49,870 nucleotides of DNA. Origin: Chamaesiphon sp. GL140_3_metabinner_129_sub. GTDB lineage: Bacteria > Cyanobacteriota > Cyanobacteriia > Cyanobacteriales > Chamaesiphonaceae. The position numbers and the translations under genes are program-made. This document shows, in pieces, positions 1 through 7,234 of this stretch. The stretch lies in assembly GCA_025358725.1 (NCBI GenBank), contig JANYIT010000178.1, positions 1-49,870 on the forward strand, in the 5' to 3' direction. The notes under the pieces are model-generated. The model saw only the letters and a program-made list of their open reading frames with translations, had not been told where the DNA came from and did not search any database. Position 1 is the stretch's first letter; the number at the start of each line of letters is the position of its first letter.

Positions 1-188
1 CGGCTGGCCATTTGGGCGTGAGCGTAGTCGGTCGCTGGCATTTCTTCGCTACCGTTATTGGTTTCGAGATGAAAGTTGCCATTGCCGAGCATACTCAAGC
101 TAGAAGTTGGAGCGTGGAAATCCCGCTTAGTCTCTTGCTGGGCGGTGAGTTCTTGGGCGAGTTCGATGAGAGTTAGACCAGTTTTCAC
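1..188 (-). CDS. DUF932-like plasmid/phage protein, C-terminus cut by window edge
   Basis: An open minus-strand frame starts at a GTG (186-188) preceded 8 nt upstream by GAGG, and it runs off the left edge. The 62 visible residues begin VKTGLTLIELAQELTAQQ and go on into KRDFHAPTSSLSM. A short N-terminal helix followed by a K-RDF segment resembles the start of DUF932/TIGR03299-type plasmid and phage proteins. I recognise this from the N-terminal pattern only, because the diagnostic core is outside the window. The gene lies just downstream of the methyltransferase gene and its terminator. Function unknown; the family is usual on plasmids and phages. Confidence 0.6.
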   Translation of the reverse strand, partial: MKTGLTLIELAQELTAQQETKRDFHAPTSSLSMLGNGNFHLETNNGSEEMPATDYAHAQMAS

Positions 189-224
189 GATATTGTCCTC
201 AATAATAGTTATGGATACGAGAAA

Positions 225-252
225 GCCGCCAAACCTAGATAGATTTGGCGGC
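225..252 (-). terminator. Intrinsic terminator after the methyltransferase gene
   Basis: A 9-bp perfect stem (225-233 pairs with 244-252, GCCGCCAAA/TTTGGCGGC) is followed on the minus strand by TTTCTC. It lies 42 nt beyond the methyltransferase stop codon and before the next start at 188. Confidence 0.65.
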
Positions 253-293
253 ACGATAGGAGATCGTTCAAATAGCTGCGGCTTGCCGCGTCC

Positions 294-1409
294 TCAACGT
301 TTGATGAGAATCAGATGGGTCGATACTCCGCAGCTACGGTCGCTCTTGGTAAAAGCATCAGCGGGATTGGCATAGTTATTAGCACCGAGACTATCCAGGC
401 AGTCAGCAAATTCTCTCCGTTTGGTAATTCGACTATCGCGATAACCGTTGGGCAATACCGCCACAAGTTCGCCGCTAGGAGCCAACCAGTCATAGGCTGC
501 GCGAACGTGTTCGATGTAAGCATCTTTGGAAAATGGAGGATTCATGAGTATGCGATCGTAAATCGGTTGCGGAGTGACGGTAAGGAAGTCTCGACCAGAT
601 GGTTCAAAGCCCAATAAGGTCAGAGCTTCCCTCAGATCGTTATTCACCTCGAAGCAATCGATTCGCAAAGGCCCCAACTTCCGTAGCGCGAGACAGATAT
701 CGCCCGCTCCAGCACTGGGTTCGAGTACGCGGTGAGCGGGTTCGATTCGGGCAAGCTGTAGCATCCGATCGATTATTTCTGGCGGAGTGGGGAAGAAGTC
801 GGGCACTTTGGTGTAAATCGCCCGACGACGCAGCTCGTTCGCCTTTTCCACAGAACTGTCGATTTCAGGTGCGGGATTGCCATAACATAATTTTCCCAAC
901 AGCTCCACAGCCACGATCGCTTCATCCTTCGATCTAATGCCAAACTGTACGAGTCGCTCGACGATCGAATAACCGTAGGTAAAGGAGTCTTGGAGATACT
1001 TAGAATCTTCTTCGTGCCAGCGGCAAAGGGTAGCGAGATCGGCTAATTGCTTGCGGTTATCAATTTTCGCAAACTGAGGAGGACATGTGCCAGTACGATG
1101 TGACTGGGCGAGTCCTTCGAGCAAGCGTTGGATGAGTGCTAAATGCTCGCCTTCTTGACGCATTCCAGCGGCAATTCGCGATCGACGGGCGGTGATGTTT
1201 TGTTGCCCGATCGCTGGGTGCAGTTTTGAGTCGATGGTTTTCTGCATTGTGGCAGCTAGTTTCTCTAACTTATCAGCTAGTTTGAGATTGCGGCTCGATA
1301 CTGGTTGAGGATGTAGATATCGGACTTCTGGGATGTTATCGCTCTGTGCTACGAGCTGCGGTGTAAATAGGTCTAGCTTGAGCTGGGCTGGGTTATCGAT
1401 GGTTCTCAT
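294..1409 (-). CDS. N6-adenine-type DNA methyltransferase
   Basis: A SAM-dependent methyltransferase of the phage/plasmid adenine-N6 type. The SAM-binding motif I (VLEPSAGAGD) is at about residues 228-237. It is preceded by the FFPTPPEIIDRM segment typical of N6 enzymes. The catalytic motif IV NPPF is at about 290-293. The first 200 residues are helical and have no recognised domain. I chose the ATG at 1409; a TTG 39 nt upstream keeps the frame open but overlaps the U-tract of the preceding terminator. No specificity domain or restriction partner is adjacent, so this looks like an orphan methylase of a mobile replicon. Target sequence cannot be inferred. Confidence 0.85.
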   Translation of the reverse strand: MRTIDNPAQLKLDLFTPQLVAQSDNIPEVRYLHPQPVSSRNLKLADKLEKLAATMQKTIDSKLHPAIGQQNITARRSRIAAGMRQEGEHLALIQRLLEGLAQSHRTGTCPPQFAKIDNRKQLADLATLCRWHEEDSKYLQDSFTYGYSIVERLVQFGIRSKDEAIVAVELLGKLCYGNPAPEIDSSVEKANELRRRAIYTKVPDFFPTPPEIIDRMLQLARIEPAHRVLEPSAGAGDICLALRKLGPLRIDCFEVNNDLREALTLLGFEPSGRDFLTVTPQPIYDRILMNPPFSKDAYIEHVRAAYDWLAPSGELVAVLPNGYRDSRITKRREFADCLDSLGANNYANPADAFTKSDRSCGVSTHLILIKR

Positions 1410-1429
1410 GAGGTTTGAGGATGATAGGT

Positions 1430-1468
1430 AAATAAAAAACAGCCCCAACCATCACTAGATGATTGGGG
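1430..1468 (-). terminator. Intrinsic terminator after the 1488-1904 gene
   Basis: Stem CCCCAACCATC/GATGATTGGGG (1443-1453 with 1458-1468, one G-T pair, 4-nt loop). On the minus strand it is followed by CTGTTTTTTATTT. It lies between the stop of the 1488-1904 gene and the start of the methyltransferase gene. Confidence 0.8.
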
Positions 1469-1487
1469 TTGTTCGAGCTGTGAGATA

Positions 1488-1904
1488 TCATGCAACGACG
1501 GCGATCTTCGGAGATTTCTTACTCCGAGTGGTTGAGGTCTTGCGCTTGGACTTAGCCGGAGCTTCAGTAGAGGCGATTTGCGTCTCCGAGGGAGAGGCCG
1601 TGCCTAACGGCAGGCTATCGCCAACGCCAACGACGGGAGTTGCAACCTCAATCGGAGCATCGACAGCCAAGGAAACGACGGCAATGACACTCGCGATCGA
1701 GATCCCGACACTGCAAGCATCGCGACCGAGCCGAAACTTGCCACTAACGACAAGATTGGCGGAGGGTAAGAATATCTGCCGATTGACTTCGATCGCGTCA
1801 ACCGCAAACAGTACTTTGATATCGCCATCAATAGCAGTACCAACGATCTTGTCTTCGTTAACTTCAGCGGTCAGGATGATGAGGTTGGCAGTAGCAGAGT
1901 TCAT
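1488..1904 (-). CDS. Unrecognised protein with basic C-terminal tail
   Basis: A 138-residue protein I do not recognise. The ATG at 1904 is chosen because GGAGG sits 7 nt upstream; the frame is open further upstream without such a site. Residues 1-65 look like a compact beta-rich domain (MNSATANLIILTAEVNED onward). The middle is hydrophobic and alanine/valine-rich, and the last 25 residues are strongly basic (KSKRKTSTTRSKKSPK). The basic tail and the position beside an SSB-like gene suggest nucleic-acid binding, but that is inference. A terminator follows directly. Confidence 0.7.
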   Translation of the reverse strand: MNSATANLIILTAEVNEDKIVGTAIDGDIKVLFAVDAIEVNRQIFLPSANLVVSGKFRLGRDACSVGISIASVIAVVSLAVDAPIEVATPVVGVGDSLPLGTASPSETQIASTEAPAKSKRKTSTTRSKKSPKIAVVA

Positions 1905-2009
1905 AAGAATCCTCCAGAGATAGGGTAAGTAATGAGAGCGGAAATCGAACCTCGATCGCATACACAGCCCCAGATATTTGAGACTGTGTAAACGTTCTGG
2001 CATCTGCGC

Positions 2010-2300
2010 TTAGTAAGCTATGGGTGAGTCGCACGATTGCAAATCCGAGACAGCAACCACAGGCTTAAAGGGAGCGGCAGCCCCATCGGGTAATGGTTCA
2101 AAGGTCAGATCCCCAGTGACGGCAAGCGTGTCACCTTTACGAATGCCTTGGGCAGCCTCGACCAAAGCGTTGCTGAATCTGACAGCAAACCAGTCTTTTC
2201 CGTCACTAGTTGGCACTGATAGGGCAGCTTCGAGAATCGAACGATCGTCAGATAAGCACTGGGGAGCGCGACCGACTAGACCAGAAATCGTAACTTGCAT
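2010..2300 (-). CDS. Short SSB-like OB-fold protein
   Basis: A 96-residue protein starting MQVTISGLVGRAPQ and containing KGDTLAVTGDLTFEP. This matches the beta-1 strand and the 'GD.l.v.G.l' strand of single-strand DNA-binding (SSB) proteins. It lacks the usual glutamine/glycine-rich linker and acidic tip, so it is a minimal SSB domain. The start at 2300 has GGAGG 9 nt upstream; a TTG two codons earlier is less likely. It probably binds ssDNA during replication of the replicon that carries this block. Confidence 0.75.
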   Translation of the reverse strand: MQVTISGLVGRAPQCLSDDRSILEAALSVPTSDGKDWFAVRFSNALVEAAQGIRKGDTLAVTGDLTFEPLPDGAAAPFKPVVAVSDLQSCDSPIAY

Positions 2301-2327
2301 GAGCAAAATCCTCCGCAGGATGAGTGG

Positions 2328-2370
2328 GTTGAAGCAATATTTGCTTCAACTAAATTCGGCTTTGCCGATG
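2328..2370 (-). promoter_or_regulatory. Two-hairpin 5' leader of the SSB-like gene
   Basis: Upstream of the 2300 start lies a perfect 10-bp stem (2328-2337 with 2341-2350, loop TAT). Next to it is a 19-nt element (2352-2370) that folds as TCGGC-TTT-GCCGA. The same 19 nt recur exactly at 4685-4703, at almost the same distance from another start codon. Role unknown; a shared 5' UTR or operator element is likely. Confidence 0.5.
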
Positions 2371-2407
2371 GTTCTCCACTTCAATCCAGCAAGACTAGGA
2401 TCGAGCA

Positions 2408-2440
2408 TAAAAAAGCTCCCAAGCCATTTTGAGGATTGGG
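2408..2440 (-). terminator. Intrinsic terminator after the 2461-2961 gene
   Basis: Minus-strand stem CCCAATCC/GGCTTGGG (one mismatch) is followed by AGCTTTTTTAT. It lies about 20 nt after the stop codon at 2461. Confidence 0.7.
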
Positions 2441-2460
2441 GGAAGTGTTGAGGTAAAACA

Positions 2461-2961
2461 TCAAAATCTGGCAATTAGTTCGATAACTTCCTCTCGCTCG
2501 ATCGGAAAGCCCGTGCTAGTTCTCCCCCAGAGTGGCAGTCCTTTCCAGATAGCAACCGATTCGTCTTGGCAACCGAGTTTGTTGTAGAACCAGTCAGAAA
2601 CCAGCCAGACTTCTAGCACTTCAAACCGATTGCTGTCGCAGACGGCAAGCCGTTCGGGAGCGATCTTATTTGCCTGGGCACAATCGAACCAAGCCTGTCG
2701 AGCGGTGGAGACTAGTTGGTGCGATTCGTTGTTGAGATCTGCGGCTTTGACATCGGTTTTTAGCAATACTTCAATCGAGATTGCTTCCCACCAGAAATAG
2801 TTGCCACTTGCCTCGTCGAGATCGGCGTGAAATTCTCTGCCTTCTATACTCATACAAGCATTCTCGTAATCGAATCGCGGTGGAAAGATTTCGGCAATTT
2901 CGGCGTTACTTAAATAGACTTGGCGGATTACATGATTCTGGATTAGTTCTTTAGGATTCAT
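2461..2961 (-). CDS. Unrecognised acidic protein
   Basis: A 166-residue protein that I cannot assign to a family. The start (2961) has GAGGAAG close upstream, and the gene ends in its own terminator. It is acidic with several tryptophans (NYFWWEAISIEVLL; VWLVSDWFYNKLG), no signal peptide and no membrane segment, so it is probably cytoplasmic and globular. It belongs to the plasmid/phage-like block with the SSB-like and DUF5895 genes, and a role in that replicon is inferred from position only. Confidence 0.75.
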   Translation of the reverse strand: MNPKELIQNHVIRQVYLSNAEIAEIFPPRFDYENACMSIEGREFHADLDEASGNYFWWEAISIEVLLKTDVKAADLNNESHQLVSTARQAWFDCAQANKIAPERLAVCDSNRFEVLEVWLVSDWFYNKLGCQDESVAIWKGLPLWGRTSTGFPIEREEVIELIARF

Positions 2962-3040
2962 ACTTCCTCTATAATACTGAAATTTATTGGATTGTTTTAG
3001 CTCGTGGTAATGAGACAGTTTTCACAAAGGTGACTATCTT

Positions 3041-3445
3041 TTACAGATCTATCTTTAATTGTTTAGACATACAATCGACACCAAAATGCTCTTTAAGCCA
3101 GCGATCGGCACTTATTAAAGACATGATAATTTGGCTCCAAGCTTCTCGATCTAGATCGTCGATTCCATGCTGGTCATAATATTGGTTGAGCAGTTTGCCA
3201 GAATTAACTATCGATGTACCAGCGTCGAAGGCAATGCCTTCCATCTTTTTGTTGACAGCAAATTTAGTGGCACTATTGCTCCGTTTCCAGAAAATAGACG
3301 ACCAAATTCTTCGCCGAGCCTCTAGAAGCTCGTAAGCAATTGTCATCTCTAGACCCGCCATAATTAACAACTGATTATGTTGATAATCTGGGAATCTTTT
3401 TAAATGCTGTAAACTTGACCCAACTCCGGCTGTAGATGAATACAT
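3041..3445 (-). CDS. Unrecognised helical protein
   Basis: A 134-residue, mainly helical protein I do not recognise. The ATG at 3445 is chosen because TGGAGG ends 5 nt upstream; an in-frame start four codons earlier lies inside that Shine-Dalgarno. The sequence carries a long amphipathic helix (EMTIAYELLEARRRIWSS) and a DREAWSQIIMSLISADRWL helix. No membrane segment or catalytic motif is visible. It is encoded downstream of the DUF5895 gene but behind that gene's terminator. Confidence 0.7.
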   Translation of the reverse strand: MYSSTAGVGSSLQHLKRFPDYQHNQLLIMAGLEMTIAYELLEARRRIWSSIFWKRSNSATKFAVNKKMEGIAFDAGTSIVNSGKLLNQYYDQHGIDDLDREAWSQIIMSLISADRWLKEHFGVDCMSKQLKIDL

Positions 3446-3460
3446 GATTACCTCCATTAA

Positions 3461-3494
3461 TAAAAAACCTGCGAACTAAGGGAAAGTCCGCAGG
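3461..3494 (-). terminator. Intrinsic terminator after the DUF5895-type gene
   Basis: Minus-strand stem CCTGCGGAC/GTTCGCAGG (3468-3476 with 3486-3494, one mismatch) is followed by TTTTTTATT. It lies 22 nt after the stop at 3516. Confidence 0.8.
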
Positions 3495-3515
3495 TAAGGG
3501 CGATGAGACCAATGG

Positions 3516-4355
3516 TTAGAATGGGATGTTGTCATCCTCACTGTCATTCACAGTAAGGGTTTGAATGACTGGCTCGATCGCTGGCTCGATCTGGGCGACT
3601 GGCTTGGCAGCGGCGAGTACGGCATCGCTGACGGGGATATTCAGCAATTGCAATACTCGATTTGCTAGATCGTCGTGACGACCCAGAAAGAAGCTCTCCC
3701 AGTTATCCATCGTGGGCTTGGTATGACTGCCAACCTTACATGCAGGGGCTTTCTGACCGTTACCCGCCAGTTCGCGCACGACTTCAAACTCGTATACGCA
3801 AAGGGCGTTGAATTCGAGCGTCTTCGGACGTGGGGAAATGCCATTAGCTTGCGCGTGGCACATAGTTATCTCTGAGAGAAACAACTGGTAGTGCGTGGCA
3901 AAAGTAGCTTGTGTGGCACCTTTAGCGATGTACTGGCAAGGGATCTCGTGTAAGGGGCAATTATCGCCATCGAGTAGCATTACTTCAAAGAGCTGGACGT
4001 TAGAAACCCCAGCCTGACCTTTGAAGTCACCGTACTTTCCAAGCAATTCCATCTCCGAGCTGCCGTTTTCGCCTTTGACACTCCGAGCCGCTAGCAGTCC
4101 CGACTTAGGTACTACCAGCATTCGAGGCTGGCGTAGCAATAAACCGCTCTCGATCGCCCCGCTGGAGAAGGTATAGGTGTCCAATGTTTCTGGTACATTT
4201 AACCAACTCGCTTTTGCCATCTGGTCGAGGCTGACAAAGAAGCCACATTCTGTAGGAGTTTCACCTCGGAGGCTTTGAATGAATGGCAGCTTGGCGTTGG
4301 GATTGCAATATTCGGCTGAGGCAAAGCGATCGCGGACGGGTTGATGATTAGTCAT
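3516..4355 (-). CDS. DUF5895-type protein with SSB-like acidic tip
   Basis: A 279-residue protein that I match to the cyanobacterial DUF5895 family from its overall pattern (an early VSLDQMAKASW segment, then a beta-rich core). The start at 4355 has AGGAG 9 nt upstream. The last residues, NDSEDDNIPF, closely resemble the C-terminal tip of bacterial SSB (DDDIPF). That tip recruits replication and repair proteins. A proline/valine-rich linker (KPVAQIEPAIEPVIQ) precedes it, as in SSB. I infer a DNA-metabolism role on the same replicon as the SSB-like gene at 2010-2300; the core fold is not identified. Confidence 0.7.
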   Translation of the reverse strand: MTNHQPVRDRFASAEYCNPNAKLPFIQSLRGETPTECGFFVSLDQMAKASWLNVPETLDTYTFSSGAIESGLLLRQPRMLVVPKSGLLAARSVKGENGSSEMELLGKYGDFKGQAGVSNVQLFEVMLLDGDNCPLHEIPCQYIAKGATQATFATHYQLFLSEITMCHAQANGISPRPKTLEFNALCVYEFEVVRELAGNGQKAPACKVGSHTKPTMDNWESFFLGRHDDLANRVLQLLNIPVSDAVLAAAKPVAQIEPAIEPVIQTLTVNDSEDDNIPF

Positions 4356-4417
4356 GATAAAAACTCCTAGATATAATGAATCGGTCGAATGGATAAAGCT
4401 CTGCTTGGTGGAACGCA

Positions 4418-4436
4418 CGCTGAGGTTTCCTCAGCG
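4418..4436 (-). promoter_or_regulatory. Perfect hairpin in the leader of the DUF5895-type gene
   Basis: An 8-bp perfect stem CGCTGAGG/CCTCAGCG with a 3-nt loop lies about 65 nt upstream of the start at 4355. No U-tract follows, so it is more likely a leader structure or operator than a terminator. Confidence 0.4.
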
Positions 4437-4459
4437 CGATTCCATCCGCTGCCGAGGAC

Positions 4460-4498
4460 CCACAAAAATAGCTTGCAGATCGAGGGATCTGCAAGCTA
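4460..4498 (-). terminator. Intrinsic terminator after the 40-aa gene
   Basis: A 13-bp perfect stem (4469-4481 with 4486-4498) has a 4-nt loop, and on the minus strand it is followed by TTTTTGTG. It lies 16 nt after the stop of the small gene at 4514. Confidence 0.8.
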
Positions 4499-4513
4499 GT
4501 GAGGTCGATAAGT

Positions 4514-4636
4514 TTACGCAAATAACTCGTAGTAGATTTCGAGAATTGCTTCACCAAATGAAAATTGGCGAGATTCAAACTCACCCGAACGCAAGCAAAT
4601 GAAGTGGCGGTATGCAGAAATTAGACGATCTAACAT
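4514..4636 (-). CDS. Small protein of 40 residues
   Basis: The frame encodes MLDRLISAYRHFICLRSGEF followed by 20 more residues ending YYELFA. It has AGGAG 8 nt before its ATG, a leader sharing a 19-nt element with the SSB-like gene, and a strong terminator 16 nt after the stop. These bracketing signals make it a real monocistronic gene despite its size. It looks like a single amphipathic helical unit and I do not recognise a family. Confidence 0.65.
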   Translation of the reverse strand: MLDRLISAYRHFICLRSGEFESRQFSFGEAILEIYYELFA

Positions 4637-4684
4637 ATTGGTTTCTCCTGGATTTCTAAAGAGCGAACGACTTAACGTTCATCA

Positions 4685-4703
4685 AAATTCGGCTTTGCCG
4701 ATG
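4685..4703 (-). promoter_or_regulatory. Second copy of the 19-nt leader element
   Basis: Identical over 19 nt to 2352-2370 (folds as TCGGC-TTT-GCCGA) and placed 49 nt upstream of the start at 4636, as against 52 nt for the SSB-like gene. A second small stem (GAACG/CGTTC) lies between it and the Shine-Dalgarno, again as in the SSB-like leader. Confidence 0.5.
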
Positions 4704-4894
4704 ACTTTCTCAGGATCGACAAGAAAAAGCTGGCAATTACTCGAACCTGCCAAAAACTAGAAGTATTCGGGGACGAGAGATCGATCGGCTACGATTTCAT
4801 CGGGTACTCCGAATAAATAGTCGGGATGAATTAGATGCAATGCCAACCAGTAAGGATCGGGCGATCGCATACCAATTAGTCGATCGGAATAATA

Positions 4895-5980
4895 AGTACC
4901 TAGACAAAATTAATTGCATAGTTTTCTCCAAATTCTCTAAGAATTTTTTCGACCGATAATACAAGAGATTGCCAGCTTGAATAAGCATTTATTTCAATCC
5001 ATTCATATTTAATGAATCGCCATAAAATTTCAATTAAATTCAATTCAGGTGAATAAGCAGGCAATTCAAAGATAGTTATCCCACGTTCTTTCCATTCTTC
5101 ATAGCGATCTAGAATAGCACCACTTGTATGGATAGATGCTTTATCTACCACAATAACTGTTGGGATAAATACGATGGGGAAGAAAGCATCGATACAAGCA
5201 GCAATCACATCAGAATTGATACTTTCAGTTGAAACATAGGCTTCAAGATGATTCTTGCGACTCATTATTCCCAAGACATTTAGACGTTTACTTCGACTGC
5301 TATCAATTGGCAAATATTCGCCGATATTTTGCCATCCGTAAGGAACATTAGGAATCAAACAAAAACCTGTCTCATCCAAATAGTATAAATTAATTTCTCC
5401 AGCATCTTCTAGTCTTTTGAACTCCTCTAACTTTGCCCGTTTCTCGGCGTATTCTATCGGGTCTGGCTTTCCGCGAACCGATCGACGCATCCGATGCCAA
5501 CTCATAGATAATGAGTTCAGAATTCTCTTAATTGTTTTGGTGCTAGTCTCGACTTTCCATTTTTCTTTAACTTTTTGCAATACTTTTTTTAATTGCCTGG
5601 GTTCTTCTCTTGTCCAATCTCTGATTTCCGCTTCTTGTTCAGGATTGAATGTTTTTTTTTCGTCCTCTACCAGGTCGATCGTATAGTCAAATCATCCCAT
5701 CAGATTCCCACCGATTAAACCAATTAAAAATTGTTCTATGGCTAATATTAAATATTTCCATTAATTTATTAATTTTCACATGCTGTGAAGCTAATATTAA
5801 GAAATGTGCTCTTTGTCTTACTTTGTGATGAGCACTTTGCTGATAAATTCTTTGTAATAAACTGAAAGATAGTGGGTTTATTTCTCTAAAGAAAAACATT
5901 TAAAATCTCCGCTAATAAATATCTTAATAATTACAATATATTATACTATTTATTTGTGCAATTATTTTTGTCTATGTACT
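4895..5980 (-). mobile_element. IS630-family insertion sequence (inactive)
   Basis: A 1086-bp element flanked by the dinucleotide TA (4893-4894 and 5981-5982), the target duplication of the IS630/Tc1 superfamily. The ends are inverted repeats: AGTACCTAGACAAAATTAAT on the left against AGTACATAGACAAAAATAAT on the right. It carries one transposase gene on the minus strand that is broken in two places, so it can no longer move by itself. Confidence 0.85.
4900..5899 (-). pseudogene. IS630-family transposase, broken by a stop and a frameshift
   Basis: The N-terminal helix-turn-helix part (residues 1-70, from 5899) ends at an in-frame TGA after WESDGMI. The frame then continues as LYDRPGRGRK, so the TGA probably replaces a sense codon such as GGA. 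Fifteen nucleotides later a run of nine A (where eight would keep frame) shifts the reading frame. The rest, from NPEQEAEIRDW to the stop at 4900, holds the DDE catalytic core: D in YYLDETGF, D in VVDKASIH and E in NLIEILWRF. All catalytic residues survive, but no full-length product can be made without two recoding events. Confidence 0.85.
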
Positions 5981-6146
5981 TATGCAGCACCATCGTGCCG
6001 CAAATAGCCGATGCGTAAGTCTTCACCAAAAAAGAAACCATCCAAAAAACGCCCGCACAGATGAAAGCTCGCTTATATGATTGTGAGTTGACCATATCTA
6101 CCTATTTATCAAACGTTGGGACTTGAGAATTAATCGATAACAGGAT

Positions 6147-7064
6147 TTAGGCTGGTAGATTCATAACCACCTCTCTAAATTGACTCAATACGATCGATGG
6201 ATCGTCTTTGCGCCAAATCATAGAAATTTGTCTGTTAAAATTAGCATCTTCAATCGGTTTATAAACAACGCCTTCGCGTTGCAGAACTCGAACGTTACTA
6301 GGTAAGATAGCTATCCCAATTTCCGCAGCTACCATGCTGAGAATGGTAACAAGCCATGCAGCCTTAATATTTTCCACAATCGTCAGATTATATCCTGCGA
6401 TTTTAAAATAGTCAATGAACTTTTGGTAGAAAGGGAACTCAACAATCGATGGTAAAATCACCTTTTCATTTTTCAGATCGCTCAGATAAATCTGCGATTT
6501 TTTAGTAAATAGATGGGATGTTGGTAGCGCGACAATTAGAGGTTCTTCAAGGATCGGCACGCTCTCAATTTCAGAATGATCGGATTCATCGATAACTTCA
6601 AATCCCACATCTAATTGCCGATCGATTAATGCTTGAATTTGCCGATCGGCAGTAAGTTCGCGCAACTCTAATTCTACATCTGGAAAGCGATCGGAAAATG
6701 TTCGTAAAATATCTGGCAGTAATGTATTTGAGATCGAGCTAGCAATACCGATCGATAAAAACCCAATGTCTCCTCTGTGCGCTCGTTGGGCTGTGGTAAT
6801 TGCTCGATCGAGACTTGCAAGAGTTAGCTCTATCTCTGCTAGGAATACTTTACCTGCTGGAGTCAATTGTAGATGTGTCCCGTTGCGAACAAAAAGTTTT
6901 ATGTTTAGCTCTTGTTCGAGCGATCTAATTCTTTGTCTCACTGGTGCAGGATCTTGGATGTGTAAATATTCGGCTGCTCTGGTAAAATTGTTTCCTGCTC
7001 TAGTAACTGCGATAAAGTGACAGATTTGGTTAAGTTCGATATTACTGAGTTCGAGAAGATTCAT
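6147..7064 (-). CDS. LysR-family transcriptional regulator
   Basis: A 305-residue LysR-type regulator. The N-terminal winged helix-turn-helix spans about residues 10-70 (FIAVTRAGNNFTRAAEYLHI; QQRIRSLEQELNIKLF-like). A linker helix and a periplasmic-binding-type effector domain follow (about 95-295). The ATG at 7064 has GGAG 6 nt upstream, and an upstream TTG is less likely. It is divergent from the 5-oxoprolinase gene, and the 171-bp gap holds a long inverted repeat. It therefore probably controls that gene and itself, as LysR proteins usually do. The effector is unknown; a pyroglutamate- or hydantoin-related ligand would fit. Confidence 0.9.
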   Translation of the reverse strand: MNLLELSNIELNQICHFIAVTRAGNNFTRAAEYLHIQDPAPVRQRIRSLEQELNIKLFVRNGTHLQLTPAGKVFLAEIELTLASLDRAITTAQRAHRGDIGFLSIGIASSISNTLLPDILRTFSDRFPDVELELRELTADRQIQALIDRQLDVGFEVIDESDHSEIESVPILEEPLIVALPTSHLFTKKSQIYLSDLKNEKVILPSIVEFPFYQKFIDYFKIAGYNLTIVENIKAAWLVTILSMVAAEIGIAILPSNVRVLQREGVVYKPIEDANFNRQISMIWRKDDPSIVLSQFREVVMNLPA

Positions 7065-7085
7065 CAGAGGCTCCAGCAAATAGTT

Positions 7086-7143
7086 CGTTAACGATTCACT
7101 AGCATACCCAAGTCAGCATTAAAAAGATAGTGGATCGTTAGCG
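7086..7143. promoter_or_regulatory. Inverted-repeat operator between LysR gene and 5-oxoprolinase gene
   Basis: A 16-bp arm (7086-7101, CGTTAACGATTCACTA) pairs with 7128-7143 at 14 of 16 positions across a 26-nt spacer. It lies in the divergent intergenic region and is the obvious candidate for LysR binding. Confidence 0.6.
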
Positions 7144-7234
7144 ATCTGTTGTGCGACGATATTCGCCACTTCCGAGATCGTAAATTGCCTTATATTCATA
7201 CTCGATCGCAATCTAAACCGGAGGAATATTGGAT

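Larger units (their letters stand above)
4757..6095 (-). pseudogene. Small gene split by the IS630 element
   Basis: Minus-strand coding fragments lie on both sides of the insertion element. The right fragment reads FFFGEDLRIGYLRHDGAA and the left one YYSDRLIGMRSPDPYWLALH, ending at a TAG (4757-4759). If the element and one copy of the duplicated TA are removed, the two frames join exactly (GCA TAT TAT TCC). A likely start is the ATG at 6093-6095, but a T6 run (about 6040) seems to lack one T, so the start and the rest are one frame apart. The original product would be about 83 residues. I do not recognise the family. Confidence 0.65.

Noticed and set aside
1459-1923. Plus-strand frame opposite the 1488-1904 gene
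   Set aside because: No Shine-Dalgarno and no protein-like pattern; the minus frame has GGAGG and a terminator.
4797-4988. 63-residue frame across the left IS630 junction
   Set aside because: It reads through the IS end in the wrong frame; the real fragment (DRLIGMRSPDPYW) is in another frame and joins to the other side.
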